Translations under genes and position numbers: made by a program | Shown here: positions 33,853-42,814 of the stretch, piece by piece | Layout of the letters: the number at the start of each line of letters is the position of its first letter | Numbering within the stretch: the stretch's first letter is position 1 | Notes under the pieces: generated by a model | Seen by the model: the letters and a program-made list of their open reading frames with translations, nothing else | The model's database searches: none | What the model was told of the DNA's origin: nothing | Origin: Coprosoma sp963632935 | GTDB taxonomy: Bacteria > Bacillota_I > Bacilli_A > RF39 > UBA660 | DNA length: 64,000 bases | Assembly: GCA_963632935.1 (NCBI GenBank) | Contig: CAVGWA010000002.1 | Coordinates: forward strand, 11,389 to 75,388 | Direction of reading: 5' to 3'

Positions 33853-36852
33853 TTAATTAACTGTTACAGTTCTAGTTAGTGTTGTTACAACTTCATTTTG
33901 ATATGTAACTTTATAAGTAAATGTATAAGTTTCACCAGCTGTAGAACCAACTACTTCTTTCCAATTGCTTAGAACTGTTTTGCTTGCATCTTGAACAGTT
34001 AAAGTAATTTTAACATCACTACTTTTAGTTATGTCTTCACCATCTAAACTGACTGAAACTGAAGGATCAGTGTAATTAGTTGGTGCGGTTAGTGTATCGT
34101 TAGATTTACCATTTAAAGTAGCTTTAACATCACTTACAGAGCCGCCTTTATATTCTGCAGTAGTTTCAGTTCCAGAGCTTTCAGCTCCTTTAAAATTAGT
34201 ATAAGTAGATTTAACTACAATCTTTTGTGTTCCTGTTGGAAGTTTAACAGAAGCACTATTTTCACTAGTTGTTGTAAGAAGTGAAAGACCTGTAGATGTT
34301 TTAGCATACACATTATAACAAACACTACCTAATGTCTTATTGTTAACAGACATTACGTAAGATAAATAAGTATTTTGGTCTTTAGAAAGAGAAAATGCTT
34401 TATTAATAAGTGGACTCCAATAACTATTATTTAAAGCGTCTGGTGTACCAATTCCTTTCCAAGTAACAGTAGCTTTACTACCTTGTATAGATGCTTTTAA
34501 ATCACTAACATTTGATAAAGTATTAAATCTAGCTGATACTTCAGTTGGTTTACTACTTTCTTTAAATAATTCGGTAGTTTTCATAGAATCAGGTGTGTTT
34601 TCACTTGGCAACATTGAATAGCCTGTATATTTTTCAACTGTAACTTCAACAACACCACTTGGTTTTGAGAATGTTTTATCTTTAGTAAAGAAATTTTTAG
34701 CAACAGCTTGGAATAATTTAGCATTTTGACTTGAACCAAATTTATTATATCCATCTTTCCATGAATTATAACCATACCAAACAGAAATTGCATATTCAGA
34801 ATTATATCCTGCAAACCATAAATCATTTACGGCATTACTTGGTAGATTGTGAGCTGCCATAAATTTAGAATCAAAGTTTGTAGTACCTGATTTAGCTGCA
34901 AATTGTGAATCATTAATATTGTTATATTTTCCTAAAGCATTTTGTCCTGTATCAACTAGCATATCAGTTACCATATAAGCTGTTTCAGCACTCATAACTT
35001 TAGTTTTCTTATAATTATTTTTATAAACTTTACCAGTTTCATCAAATTCAACTTTGGTAAATGTATGTGGTTCATTATAAACACCACTATTACCAAATGC
35101 GGCATAAGCTGCGGCAACGGTCATTGGCGATTCACCAACTTTTTTCTGACTATCACCATAGCCACCTATGGAATGAGCTTCATGGATTTTACCATTACTT
35201 GCAACTTCAGGTGATAGACCTAGTTTTGTTACAAAATCTTTAATATCAGAATTTTTAACACTTTGGAATGTTTTTAATGCAGGAATGTTTCTAGATTCTA
35301 TTAGAGCTTGTCTTATTGTAATGATTCCTTTGTAATTACCATCCCAGTTATTAATTTCAGTTCCATCACTATAAGTATGTTTATCATCAATAATAGGATG
35401 ATCAGTATTCCATCCATTATATTCAATGGCAGGTCCATAATCGTAAAGTGGTTTAGCAGTAGAACCAATTTGTTTATATATACCGGTTGCATAATTTAAG
35501 TTCTTAGCTCCTGTTTGATTTCTACCAGAACCGATTGCGACAATAGCTCCAGTTTTAGTTTCCATAGCAATAATACCGGCTTGAACTTTATCGTTTTCCC
35601 ATGTGTAGTTAGTTCCGTTCATAATCTTAGTTACTTCATCTTGTTTGCTTCTATTCATAGTTGTATAAATTTTCATAGAATATGAATATGGATCATATCC
35701 GGTTTTTTCACTAACTTCTTCTGCAACTCTATCAATAAATCCTTGATAATTAGCATTGCTGGTATTAGCGCTTCTACCTTTTATAACAATTTTATCAACG
35801 GTCATTTTTTTAGCTATGTTATATTCTTCATCTGTTATATAACCATGTCTTTTCATTAATTTTAATACAAGTAATCTTCTTGTTTCTGTTTTATCAGGAT
35901 TAATATTCGGATCATATGAAACTGGTGATTGGAACATACCAGCAATCATAGCGGCTTCAGATAAATTTAAATCTTTAGCTTCTTTGTTGAAATATGTTTC
36001 GGCTGCTTGTTCAACACCATATGCACCACTACCTAAATAATATGAATTAACATAAAATTCTAATATTTCTTCTTTAGAGTAGTTAGGTTCTATTTGAAAC
36101 ATTGAAATATAAATATCAGTAAACTTACGTTTAATACCATCTAATCCATTTGCGACATTAGATGTATATTGGTTTTTAGAAACTTGCATTGTTAGTGTTG
36201 AAGCTCCGCCTGCATTTTGTCCTAGTAATTGGCCAAATGATGCTTTTAAAAAACGTGGAAGGTCAAAACCATTATGCTCAAAAAATCTTGAATCTTCAGT
36301 AGCTACAATTGCATTAACTAACTCTTCACTCATTTGACTATAAGTAATTTTTTGTCTCATCTGTTTACCTAGTTTTGCATAAACATTGCCATCGCTATCA
36401 AGTAAGGTACTTGCTTCTTTAGTATATAGTTTATTTGGATTAAATTTACCAGCAGTAGTTGCAATGAAAATAAAGAATGCAATACCTGCAATAATGCATA
36501 ATAGCATTAAAATTAAAAAGGCTAATAAAATTTTTTTACCAAATTTCTTTTTCTTTTTACCTTTTTTAGCCATATTTTCACTTCTTTCTGCTAAAGCTTT
36601 TTTACTTGGTTTTATTTTTAAATCTGCTTGATTAGTAATGCCATCAATCGCTTTTTGCTCGTTTTTTCTTTTATTAAGTTTGTTTTTCCATTTGATAAAT
36701 GGTATAAACCATATTAAGTTAATTATGATAAATATTACCAATGCCACTATAAAATTAACAACAATTGTGCCAATTAATAAAATAATTATGGATAAAATTA
36801 ATATAAGTAAATTAAATTTATCTTTTTTTAAAAAAACAGTTAAATCATTCAT
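33853..36852 (-). CDS. Class A penicillin-binding protein (PBP1A type)
   Basis: 999 residues. A bifunctional wall synthase: GT51 glycosyltransferase (EDSRFFEHNGFDLPRFLKA with catalytic Glu, then GASTLTMQVSKN) and transpeptidase with all three active-site motifs (STAKPL, SRN, KSGTT). The C-terminal 220 residues form Ser/Thr-rich fibronectin-like beta domains, probably wall-binding. Before the usual membrane anchor (about 103-127) there is an extra hydrophobic hairpin (about 14-53) and a basic linker. It overlaps recU by four bases, the conserved recU-ponA pair. ATG at 36852 follows GGAGG. Confidence 0.97.
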   Translation of the reverse strand: MNDLTVFLKKDKFNLLILILSIIILLIGTIVVNFIVALVIFIIINLIWFIPFIKWKNKLNKRKNEQKAIDGITNQADLKIKPSKKALAERSENMAKKGKKKKKFGKKILLAFLILMLLCIIAGIAFFIFIATTAGKFNPNKLYTKEASTLLDSDGNVYAKLGKQMRQKITYSQMSEELVNAIVATEDSRFFEHNGFDLPRFLKASFGQLLGQNAGGASTLTMQVSKNQYTSNVANGLDGIKRKFTDIYISMFQIEPNYSKEEILEFYVNSYYLGSGAYGVEQAAETYFNKEAKDLNLSEAAMIAGMFQSPVSYDPNINPDKTETRRLLVLKLMKRHGYITDEEYNIAKKMTVDKIVIKGRSANTSNANYQGFIDRVAEEVSEKTGYDPYSYSMKIYTTMNRSKQDEVTKIMNGTNYTWENDKVQAGIIAMETKTGAIVAIGSGRNQTGAKNLNYATGIYKQIGSTAKPLYDYGPAIEYNGWNTDHPIIDDKHTYSDGTEINNWDGNYKGIITIRQALIESRNIPALKTFQSVKNSDIKDFVTKLGLSPEVASNGKIHEAHSIGGYGDSQKKVGESPMTVAAAYAAFGNSGVYNEPHTFTKVEFDETGKVYKNNYKKTKVMSAETAYMVTDMLVDTGQNALGKYNNINDSQFAAKSGTTNFDSKFMAAHNLPSNAVNDLWFAGYNSEYAISVWYGYNSWKDGYNKFGSSQNAKLFQAVAKNFFTKDKTFSKPSGVVEVTVEKYTGYSMLPSENTPDSMKTTELFKESSKPTEVSARFNTLSNVSDLKASIQGSKATVTWKGIGTPDALNNSYWSPLINKAFSLSKDQNTYLSYVMSVNNKTLGSVCYNVYAKTSTGLSLLTTTSENSASVKLPTGTQKIVVKSTYTNFKGAESSGTETTAEYKGGSVSDVKATLNGKSNDTLTAPTNYTDPSVSVSLDGEDITKSSDVKITLTVQDASKTVLSNWKEVVGSTAGETYTFTYKVTYQNEVVTTLTRTVTVN

Positions 36853-37418
36853 ATGCTACCTCCATTAAAATAAAGCTTATCAACAATTTCTAAATAATCA
36901 ACTCTAGGATTATATTTATCTAAAATTATAAACCCATTTTCTTCAAAATATGAAATTGGTATAGATTTTCTGGCTGATTTGTTTAAAAAATTTATTAAAC
37001 TTTCTACTGAAAGATAAAAAGTTTTGTTAATAGTTGTAAATCTAACAATTAGAAAACCAATTCCTCCATGTTTATAAATTTGTTTTAAATGTTTTACTTG
37101 ATGAGAATGTATGTTACTTAGGGGGAAAGCTGTTTTTAATTTAGTTTCTTTAGCTTCAAAATCAATATATCTTCCTTTATATACACCATTATAATCTGTA
37201 GTTGATGGTGTTCTAAAATATCCTTCTTTTATTACGGCTTCTAATCTAGATGGATAATTAACTTTTGAAATAGTAATAGGAGTTGGTTTTTTGTAAATAA
37301 CAGCAATGTCATTAACGAGATAATATTCATTGCTTGCTTTTAAATCATCTTCTAAACTCATCCCTCTATTAGCGTAGCTATTTATGTTTTTAAAATTGCT
37401 CCCTGTTATTCTCTTCAT
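36849..37418 (-). CDS. recU: Holliday junction resolvase RecU
   Basis: 189 residues. A PD-(D/E)xK-fold nuclease that cuts four-way junctions in recombination and chromosome segregation in Bacillota. Family marks: YANRGMSLEDDLKASNEYY, KPTPI, a core with GVYKGRYIDFEAKETK holding the metal-binding Asp/Glu and Lys, then SNIHSHQVKHLKQIYKHGG and FLIVRF. The ATG at 37418 has a weak AGAG-type ribosome site. The stop overlaps the PBP start codon (ATGA), so the two are cotranslated, as in B. subtilis. Confidence 0.97.
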   Translation of the reverse strand: MKRITGSNFKNINSYANRGMSLEDDLKASNEYYLVNDIAVIYKKPTPITISKVNYPSRLEAVIKEGYFRTPSTTDYNGVYKGRYIDFEAKETKLKTAFPLSNIHSHQVKHLKQIYKHGGIGFLIVRFTTINKTFYLSVESLINFLNKSARKSIPISYFEENGFIILDKYNPRVDYLEIVDKLYFNGGSI

Positions 37419-37552
37419 ATTAACACCATTACAATTATACTATATTTTACACAAATTAACAAATGAAAAAATGTAAAGTTCTAAATATGACAAGCTTTGT
37501 CGAAATTATATGTTTTAATATAGTTAAATGTTAATATAAAAATGGTGATAAA

Positions 37553-37663
37553 ATGAACATTAATACTGTAAATAATATATTTAATGAAATGTTAAAAGAT
37601 GTAAAGTATTTAAAAATAAAATCAAATATAATTCAAATAAATAGTTGTTCAAAGAAAAAATAA
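37553..37663 (+). CDS. Small hypothetical protein (36 residues)
   Basis: A short frame with good signals: GGTGATAAA directly before the ATG, and TAATAT (37531-37536) as possible -10. The peptide (MNINTVNNIFNEMLKDVKY, then a basic tail with one Cys) is likely helical. Not recognised. It sits 29 bases before the next gene and could be its leader peptide or a separate small protein. Coding status rests on the ribosome site only. Confidence 0.45.
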   Translation: MNINTVNNIFNEMLKDVKYLKIKSNIIQINSCSKKK

Positions 37664-37691
37664 AGAGTAAAATTATTGCATAGGTGAGGTT

Positions 37692-38351
37692 ATGTTTAAA
37701 TTATTTTATCTTTTTATAGTATATGCAATATTAGGATGGCTTATGGAAGTTATGATAGTGTCAATACATAAGAAAAGTTTATCTGCAAGAGGATTTTTAG
37801 TGGGTCCTTGGTGTCCTATTTATGGTTTTGGTGCTGTATTTATAACTCTATTTTTAAAAAAATACAATAATGACTTATGGGCACTTTTTGTAAATTCATT
37901 TTTATTAGGCTCTATATTAGAGTATTTTACAAGTTATATTATGGAAAAATTATTTAAAGCACGTTGGTGGGATTATAGTGATCACAAATATAACTTAAAT
38001 GGAAGAATAAGTTTAACAACATCATTAGGATTTGGTGTATTAGGTGTTATTGTTGTAAAAATATTTAATCCATTTTTTATGAAATTTCCAAATAGTATAT
38101 CACCAGTAATTTTTAATATTATTATGATTTTAATATTTATTATCTTTTTATCTGATGTTGTATTTTCATATACAGTTATTAGTCGTATTAAGAAGGTAAG
38201 CAAAAATCAAAAAGATATAACTGAAATATCAACAGATGAATTAAAAAAAGCACTTAAAAATAAATCTTACTTCAATAGAAGACTGTTAAATTCTTTTCCT
38301 AATTTAAAATTTAATATCAAAAATTTTCAAAATAATGATATAATGAAATAA
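37692..38351 (+). CDS. Putative ABC-transporter permease-like membrane protein (PF06541), second copy
   Basis: 219 residues, about six membrane segments. Same landmarks as the 13585-14247 protein: YAILGWLMEVMIV, ARGFLVGPWCPIYGFGA, LGSILEYFTSYIMEKLFKAR, then WWDYSDHKYNLNGRISL. The C-terminal cytoplasmic tail is basic and ends NSFPNLKFNIKNF, again like the first copy (AFPNISLY). The two share all motif positions but differ in many residues, so the duplication is old. GGTGAGG precedes the ATG. The next gene begins 16 bases downstream and is probably in the same transcript. Confidence 0.87.
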   Translation: MFKLFYLFIVYAILGWLMEVMIVSIHKKSLSARGFLVGPWCPIYGFGAVFITLFLKKYNNDLWALFVNSFLLGSILEYFTSYIMEKLFKARWWDYSDHKYNLNGRISLTTSLGFGVLGVIVVKIFNPFFMKFPNSISPVIFNIIMILIFIIFLSDVVFSYTVISRIKKVSKNQKDITEISTDELKKALKNKSYFNRRLLNSFPNLKFNIKNFQNNDIMK

Positions 38352-38367
38352 ATTAGGAGGGGCTTAT

Positions 38368-39609
38368 ATGTTAAAAAGAAAGGAAATAGAATTTTCATCA
38401 CTTCCAAAAACTATTCAAAGTATGGCAGAAGATGATATTAATGCAGCTGCAGTAATTGATGAATTAATTGCTACAAAAGGTGAAATTAAAACACTTGCAT
38501 CCTTAATTTTATTAGATGATATGAATATAAGGGGCATTCAAATTTATCAGCTTTATAAACTTTCAAATAAAAATATTGATAAATTATATGAAAAAATTAT
38601 TAATATAAACGAAAAGGATATATTGAATTTAAATATTAATTCCGCACCATTATGTGCTTTTAAAGCAATTTTTTCTGGTAATAGTAATGAAAGAAAAGAA
38701 AAGCCAGAAAAATATTTATTTACTAGTAGTGAAAGAGAAAAATATACACAAATATTAAAAGAAAAAGAGAATACATTAAATGATTTTATACCTTGCATTA
38801 GTGTGGAAGATGCTTTAACAATAATTGAAAACAATAATTTTACTTTAGGATATGAAAAAAAATATAAAAATGATGAAAAAGAAATAACATATCGTGTTTT
38901 TTATAATGAACTAGGTGATATAATATACACTCATTCATTAGATGATGAAGATATCTTTCTATGGGGGGCTTCTAAATTAAATGTGGTTAGATTAACAGAT
39001 GATAAAAATTATAATGATAGTCCTTGTAATGCATATTTCAATGTTTCTGGTGTTGTTGGTTATAATATAGAGCTTAAACAAAATCCTTTTGAAACATATA
39101 AAAAAGTAATTCAAAAAAATGAAAAGAATGTAGAAAATATTAAAAAATATTATTATGATAATAATCTTTTTCCAATTATTGAAACAACAGAAGGAATGAT
39201 ATATAAAGGAAAATATCCATCATATAAAGCATGTGTAGTTTCTTCAATATATGATTTATTAAAATTTAATGAAACATATAAGTATTTGGATTCAGGGTTA
39301 AAGGAGATATATGAACCTTTATTACAATACGCATCAGATAAAGCATATGATGAGGTAATAAGCCATTTAAATTCTGATGAGGGAATAGAAATAGCAACTG
39401 ACTTACAAAATATTTTGGGAATAAGTTTAGATAAAACTAAACTATTTGCCGCAAAAGATAGATACTGTAAGCAGCATGGACATGAAGTTATAATTCCCGA
39501 AACAAAGTTTATAAGCAGATTAATATCAGATAATCCATGGACAAAAGATATAAACGGTAGAATTATAAAAATACTAGGTCATGATATAGAACCAATATAC
39601 AAAGGCTAA
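38368..39609 (+). CDS. Large cytoplasmic protein of unknown function
   Basis: Not recognised. 413 residues, no membrane helix or signal. The N-terminal 90 residues are predicted helical (SMAEDDINAAAVIDELIA, then ATKGEIKTLASLILLDDMNI), reminiscent of helical repeat or dimerisation segments. The middle is alpha/beta with Tyr- and Asp-rich strands (DIIYTHSLDDEDIFLWGASK). The C-terminus has conserved-looking YCKQHGHEVIIPE and NPWTKDINGR. No catalytic motif can be named. AGGAGGGG lies eight bases before the start, among the best ribosome sites in the window, suggesting strong translation. Its terminator follows immediately. Confidence 0.72.
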   Translation: MLKRKEIEFSSLPKTIQSMAEDDINAAAVIDELIATKGEIKTLASLILLDDMNIRGIQIYQLYKLSNKNIDKLYEKIININEKDILNLNINSAPLCAFKAIFSGNSNERKEKPEKYLFTSSEREKYTQILKEKENTLNDFIPCISVEDALTIIENNNFTLGYEKKYKNDEKEITYRVFYNELGDIIYTHSLDDEDIFLWGASKLNVVRLTDDKNYNDSPCNAYFNVSGVVGYNIELKQNPFETYKKVIQKNEKNVENIKKYYYDNNLFPIIETTEGMIYKGKYPSYKACVVSSIYDLLKFNETYKYLDSGLKEIYEPLLQYASDKAYDEVISHLNSDEGIEIATDLQNILGISLDKTKLFAAKDRYCKQHGHEVIIPETKFISRLISDNPWTKDINGRIIKILGHDIEPIYKG

Positions 39610-39622
39610 AAGGCCTTTTTAA
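39601..39622 (+). terminator. Terminator after the 413-residue protein gene
   Basis: AAAGG/CCTTT stem (39601-39605 with 39614-39618) overlapping the stop codon, then a T run. Confidence 0.65.
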
Positions 39623-39732
39623 AATGTTTAAATATCATAATTTCAAACAAAGAAAACTAAAAAATTATAAATTTAGCTAACAAAAATTAAAAATTCATAA
39701 AATATAAGTGCTGAATTTATTGAAATGGTACT

Positions 39733-39761
39733 TTGATTATAAACTGGTATAAGCATATAAT
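39733..39761 (+). promoter_or_regulatory. Promoter of the candidate structured RNA
   Basis: TTGATT (39733-39738), exactly 17-bp spacer, TATAAT (39756-39761). No protein frame or ribosome site with a start follows. Between 39623 and 39732 nothing else was recognised. Confidence 0.6.
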
Positions 39762-39767
39762 CTTAAT

Positions 39768-39950
39768 TAAAGAGAGGAAAAACGCACCAAAAAAAGATAT
39801 AAAAGAAATTTTGAATTTTTGTAATACTCACTCCATTAAAAAAATAGCTTAACCATAACCTCATTTTTGGTGCATACCTCTCATATTATTATATCTAACA
39901 GGTTATGATTAAGTTATTCTCGTTTTGAAGAAGCTATTATGCTTCTTTTT
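39768..39950 (+). ncRNA. Candidate structured small RNA with pseudoknot-like pairing
   Basis: A stretch of about 183 bases has its own promoter and ends in a hairpin plus T run (39928-39950). Two long inverted repeats interlock: helix A pairs 39772-39777 with 39877-39882 and 39784-39793 with 39864-39873 (16 bp in total); helix B pairs 39848-39861 with 39900-39913 (13 of 14, one C-A mismatch). Helix B starts inside helix A and ends outside it, which is pseudoknot topology unless the two are alternatives. It does not look like tmRNA, RNase P RNA, SRP RNA or 6S RNA. A regulatory site between genes cannot be excluded. Identity unknown. Confidence 0.5.
39928..39950. terminator. Terminator shared by candidate RNA and carboxypeptidase gene
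   Basis: Seven-bp stem (39928-39934 with 39941-39947), six-base loop, T run on + and A-rich side on -. It overlaps the stop of the minus-strand gene. Confidence 0.75.
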
Positions 39951-40980
39951 CTACATAATATGCATAATATTCTTCTAAAGTAATATTATCATTATATATA
40001 ATTTTAGCTGCCTTTTTTCCAACATATCTATAATGCCATGACTCATATTTATATCCTGTAATATCTTCTTTGTCTTTTGGGAATCTTAAAATAAAGCCAT
40101 ATTTATAAGCGTTATTTTTAAGCCATTTTGCTTCATCAGTATTATCAAATTTATCACTTATTTCATTTAAATCAGCACATAAACCAGTTTGATGTTCTGA
40201 ATAACCAGGTCTAGCCGAATAAATATCAGCATTTTGCTTACCATCGCGAGCAACATAATTATTATATAAGGTATTTTGATATTCATAACTTCTATAAGAT
40301 GACATATTATAAATAATAATATTATCAAGTTTTGCTCCATCAATCATTTCCATTAAAGCTAAAGCAGCTTCTTTTTTCATTTTATTATTAGTTCCTTTAT
40401 TATACTGGCCAGTTAAAGAAATTAAATCATTAGGTATATAATTGGAATTTAAATGATAAAATTTATTAACTAAAATTAAATTGCCATCATTTAAATTGCT
40501 ATCAATTAAATTACTATAAAATCCTAAATCAGCTTTAGAATTAACAATACCAATTACTTTTTTAGAATTTATATTGTGATTATTTCCATAATCCAAATAA
40601 CGTGCAACATTTTTATTAATATAATACTTTTCTAAAACTAAACTTGCTAGTAAACTAGATGCAGGGTAATTCATTAAATCATAATTAGAATTAATAATTG
40701 TAATAATATCTTCTAAATCAGCTTTTTTATTTTTAGAATAATATTTTAAATATTTTTCAAAATTCTTTTCTTTATAATTTTTATAATTTAAAATATTAAT
40801 TATATTTTTATCATAACCATATTTTAATATTAAACTGTAATTATCTTTAGATACTTTATTAACAATTACTTTAATTTCATCTTCACTATAGCCTTTATTT
40901 TTAAAATCATTATTTTTATTAAAAAGAAAATAAAATAAAAAAGTAAAAAAACAGATAAATATAATAATGACTTTTTTCAT
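39937..40980 (-). CDS. D-alanyl-D-alanine carboxypeptidase, VanY/M15B type (copy 2)
   Basis: 347 residues with one N-terminal membrane segment (about 4-20) and a long spacer, then a C-terminal M15B metallopeptidase domain. Zinc ligands and active site: YSEHQTGLCADL (His and Asp) and SWHYRYVG (second His), with SSYRSYEYQ upstream as in VanY. Such enzymes trim the terminal D-Ala of stem peptides outside the cell. ATG 40980 is chosen over GTG 40989 because AAGGTGG lies between. It follows a close paralogue in the same orientation by ten bases: a tandem duplication. Confidence 0.93.
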   Translation of the reverse strand: MKKVIIIFICFFTFLFYFLFNKNNDFKNKGYSEDEIKVIVNKVSKDNYSLILKYGYDKNIINILNYKNYKEKNFEKYLKYYSKNKKADLEDIITIINSNYDLMNYPASSLLASLVLEKYYINKNVARYLDYGNNHNINSKKVIGIVNSKADLGFYSNLIDSNLNDGNLILVNKFYHLNSNYIPNDLISLTGQYNKGTNNKMKKEAALALMEMIDGAKLDNIIIYNMSSYRSYEYQNTLYNNYVARDGKQNADIYSARPGYSEHQTGLCADLNEISDKFDNTDEAKWLKNNAYKYGFILRFPKDKEDITGYKYESWHYRYVGKKAAKIIYNDNITLEEYYAYYVEKEA

Positions 40981-40990
40981 GCTAACCACC

Positions 40991-41938
40991 TTACTTATCT
41001 AAATAATATGCATAATATTCATCATAAGTTAAACCACTTTTATAAACCTTTGAAGCCAATTCTTTTCCAAGGTATCTATAATGCCATGACTCATAGTTAT
41101 ATCCAGTAATTTTATCTTTATCCTTTGGATATCTTAAAATAAATCCATATTTGTAACTATTATTACTAAGCCATTTAAATGCATCAGTATTTTCAAAAGT
41201 GTTCATATTAGCTCCTGGTGTAAATATATCTAAAGAAAGTCCCGTTTGATGTTCTGAAAAATTAGGTCTTGCCGCATATTCATCTGCATATTCTTGACCT
41301 TTTTTATTCTCATAGTCATCATATATTTCTTTTTGTAAATTATAATCTCTATAAGAGGAATTTACAATTAATGTAATATTTTCCTCCTTAGCTGCTTTAC
41401 TCATTTCCTTAAAAGCAGAGTATACATCTTTTCTAATACTATTTCCAGAATATGCATACCAATTACTCATCTCAACAATATCATCCGGTGCATATTTATC
41501 AGGCAATGATGTATATTTATTAACTAAAATAGCATATCCTTTTTTCATATCAGCTGTTTTTGTATTGGTATATGCCTTATTATTCGCACCGACATTTACT
41601 AAAGAAATAACCAAACTATAATCAACTTTCTTATTTTTATATACCTTATCAATATAACTTATATATTTACTATAATTCTTCCAAATAAAATATTTTCCAT
41701 TAATTAATGGAATAAAATCATCTTCATATTTATTATTAATTGCATATTCAATATATTTTTTATCAAATCTTATAATCTTTTTAATTTCTTTTTCACTATA
41801 TCCAGCTTTTTCTAATTTATATTCATAACTAGTATAATATTTATATAAGTTTATTCCTACAATACTCAAAACAATAATAACAATAATCACAGCAAAACCA
41901 ACAATAACACTCTTTTTCAAACGACGTTTATAATTCAT
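40991..41938 (-). CDS. D-alanyl-D-alanine carboxypeptidase, VanY/M15B type (copy 1)
   Basis: 315 residues; N-terminal membrane helix (about 12-33), spacer (LEKAGYSEKEIKKIIRF, mirrored as GYSEDEIKVIV in the second copy) and M15B domain with NSSYRDYNLQKEIYDDYE, FSEHQTGLSLDIF and SWHYRYLGKELASKVY. The same catalytic set is present in both copies, so both are probably active. They differ in the spacer and in the residue after TGL. No vanA/vanH genes are near, so this is wall maintenance rather than a glycopeptide-resistance cluster. The ATG at 41938 has no strong ribosome site. Confidence 0.93.
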   Translation of the reverse strand: MNYKRRLKKSVIVGFAVIIVIIVLSIVGINLYKYYTSYEYKLEKAGYSEKEIKKIIRFDKKYIEYAINNKYEDDFIPLINGKYFIWKNYSKYISYIDKVYKNKKVDYSLVISLVNVGANNKAYTNTKTADMKKGYAILVNKYTSLPDKYAPDDIVEMSNWYAYSGNSIRKDVYSAFKEMSKAAKEENITLIVNSSYRDYNLQKEIYDDYENKKGQEYADEYAARPNFSEHQTGLSLDIFTPGANMNTFENTDAFKWLSNNSYKYGFILRYPKDKDKITGYNYESWHYRYLGKELASKVYKSGLTYDEYYAYYLDK

Positions 41939-42060
41939 ATTATCACCACTACCATTATAGCACGGATAATATTAATTTTAACTCAAAATTATAACATTTT
42001 ACTATACAAAAATTAAAATAAATGTTACAATTAACTTGTATATTAGCAGAGGGTGGTTAG

Positions 42061-42480
42061 GTGAAATATTTAGGATTAGATTTAGGAACAAGAACTCTTG
42101 GAATCTCAATTTCAGATATGACAAAAACTATCGCAACAACATATGGTACAATAAGATTTGAAGATGAAGATTATGACACAGCCATAAATGAATTAGCAAC
42201 TATTATACAAAAAGAACCTATTGAAAAATTTGTTTTAGGTTTTCCTAAAAACATGAATGGTACAGTAGGCCCACGAGCTTTAACAACATTAGAATTTAAA
42301 ACAAAATTAGAAAATACATTTCATCTTCCAGTTGAAATGCAGGATGAAAGATTATCTACAAAAGAAGCAAGTGGTTATATGATAAAAGCTGACATGTCTA
42401 GAAAAAAAAGAAAACAAAAAATAGACAGTTTAGCTGCTAATATTATTTTGCAAACATATTTAGATAAAAGAAAGGACTGA
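42061..42480 (+). CDS. ruvX: Holliday junction resolvase-like protein RuvX/YqgF
   Basis: 139 residues, RNase H-like fold. Start is GTG 42061 behind GAGGGTGG. Signatures: YLGLDLGTRTLGISISD with the first catalytic Asp, VLGFPKNMNGT, DERLSTKEA, and KIDSLAANIILQTYLD with the last Asp. Family roles include 16S rRNA 5'-end processing and, proposed, junction resolution. It opens a block with B. subtilis gene order: yrrK-yrzB-yrrL-yrrM-...-yrrN-yrrO-greA. Confidence 0.96.
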   Translation: MKYLGLDLGTRTLGISISDMTKTIATTYGTIRFEDEDYDTAINELATIIQKEPIEKFVLGFPKNMNGTVGPRALTTLEFKTKLENTFHLPVEMQDERLSTKEASGYMIKADMSRKKRKQKIDSLAANIILQTYLDKRKD

Positions 42481-42484
42481 TAAA

Positions 42485-42805
42485 ATGGTAGAAAATAATG
42501 GTGTAATTAAATTTAAAGCTATTGATGATGAAGGTAGACAATTAGATTGTGAGGCATTATTTTTATTTGAATCGCCTGAAACTAAGAAAAATTATATTGT
42601 ATATACTGACCATTCAATTGACAATGAAGGAAATACAAAGGTATATGCTTCAATTTATGAACCAAATGATTTAAAAACAGATGAAGATAATGAATTTGCA
42701 GCTTTACCATTAAAACCAATTGAAACCGATAAAGAATGGAAAATAATTGAAACTATCTTAAACGAAATGCAATCACAAATGGAATCAGCAAGCTCTGCAG
42801 AGTAG
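42485..42805 (+). CDS. DUF1292 protein (YrzB family)
   Basis: 106 residues. Acidic, with the family's IKFKAIDDEGRQLDCEALFLFE and KNYIVYTDHS blocks (Bacillus YrzB: nearly always placed between ruvX and mltG). Function unknown; no catalytic motif or membrane segment. It starts four bases after the ruvX stop (TGATAAAATG) and is certainly cotranscribed. The tail is Glu/Ser-rich (EMQSQMESASSAE). Confidence 0.93.
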   Translation: MVENNGVIKFKAIDDEGRQLDCEALFLFESPETKKNYIVYTDHSIDNEGNTKVYASIYEPNDLKTDEDNEFAALPLKPIETDKEWKIIETILNEMQSQMESASSAE

Positions 42806-42814
42806 GTTTTTACT

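Noticed and set aside
39768..39950. 6S, SRP or tmRNA identity for the structured region
   Set aside because: No long closing stem joining both ends, no SRP tetraloop domain, no tag reading frame with Ala-tRNA-like ends.
39937..41938. Vancomycin-resistance cluster
   Set aside because: Only VanY-type carboxypeptidases are present, without vanH, vanA/B ligase, vanX or vanS/R.
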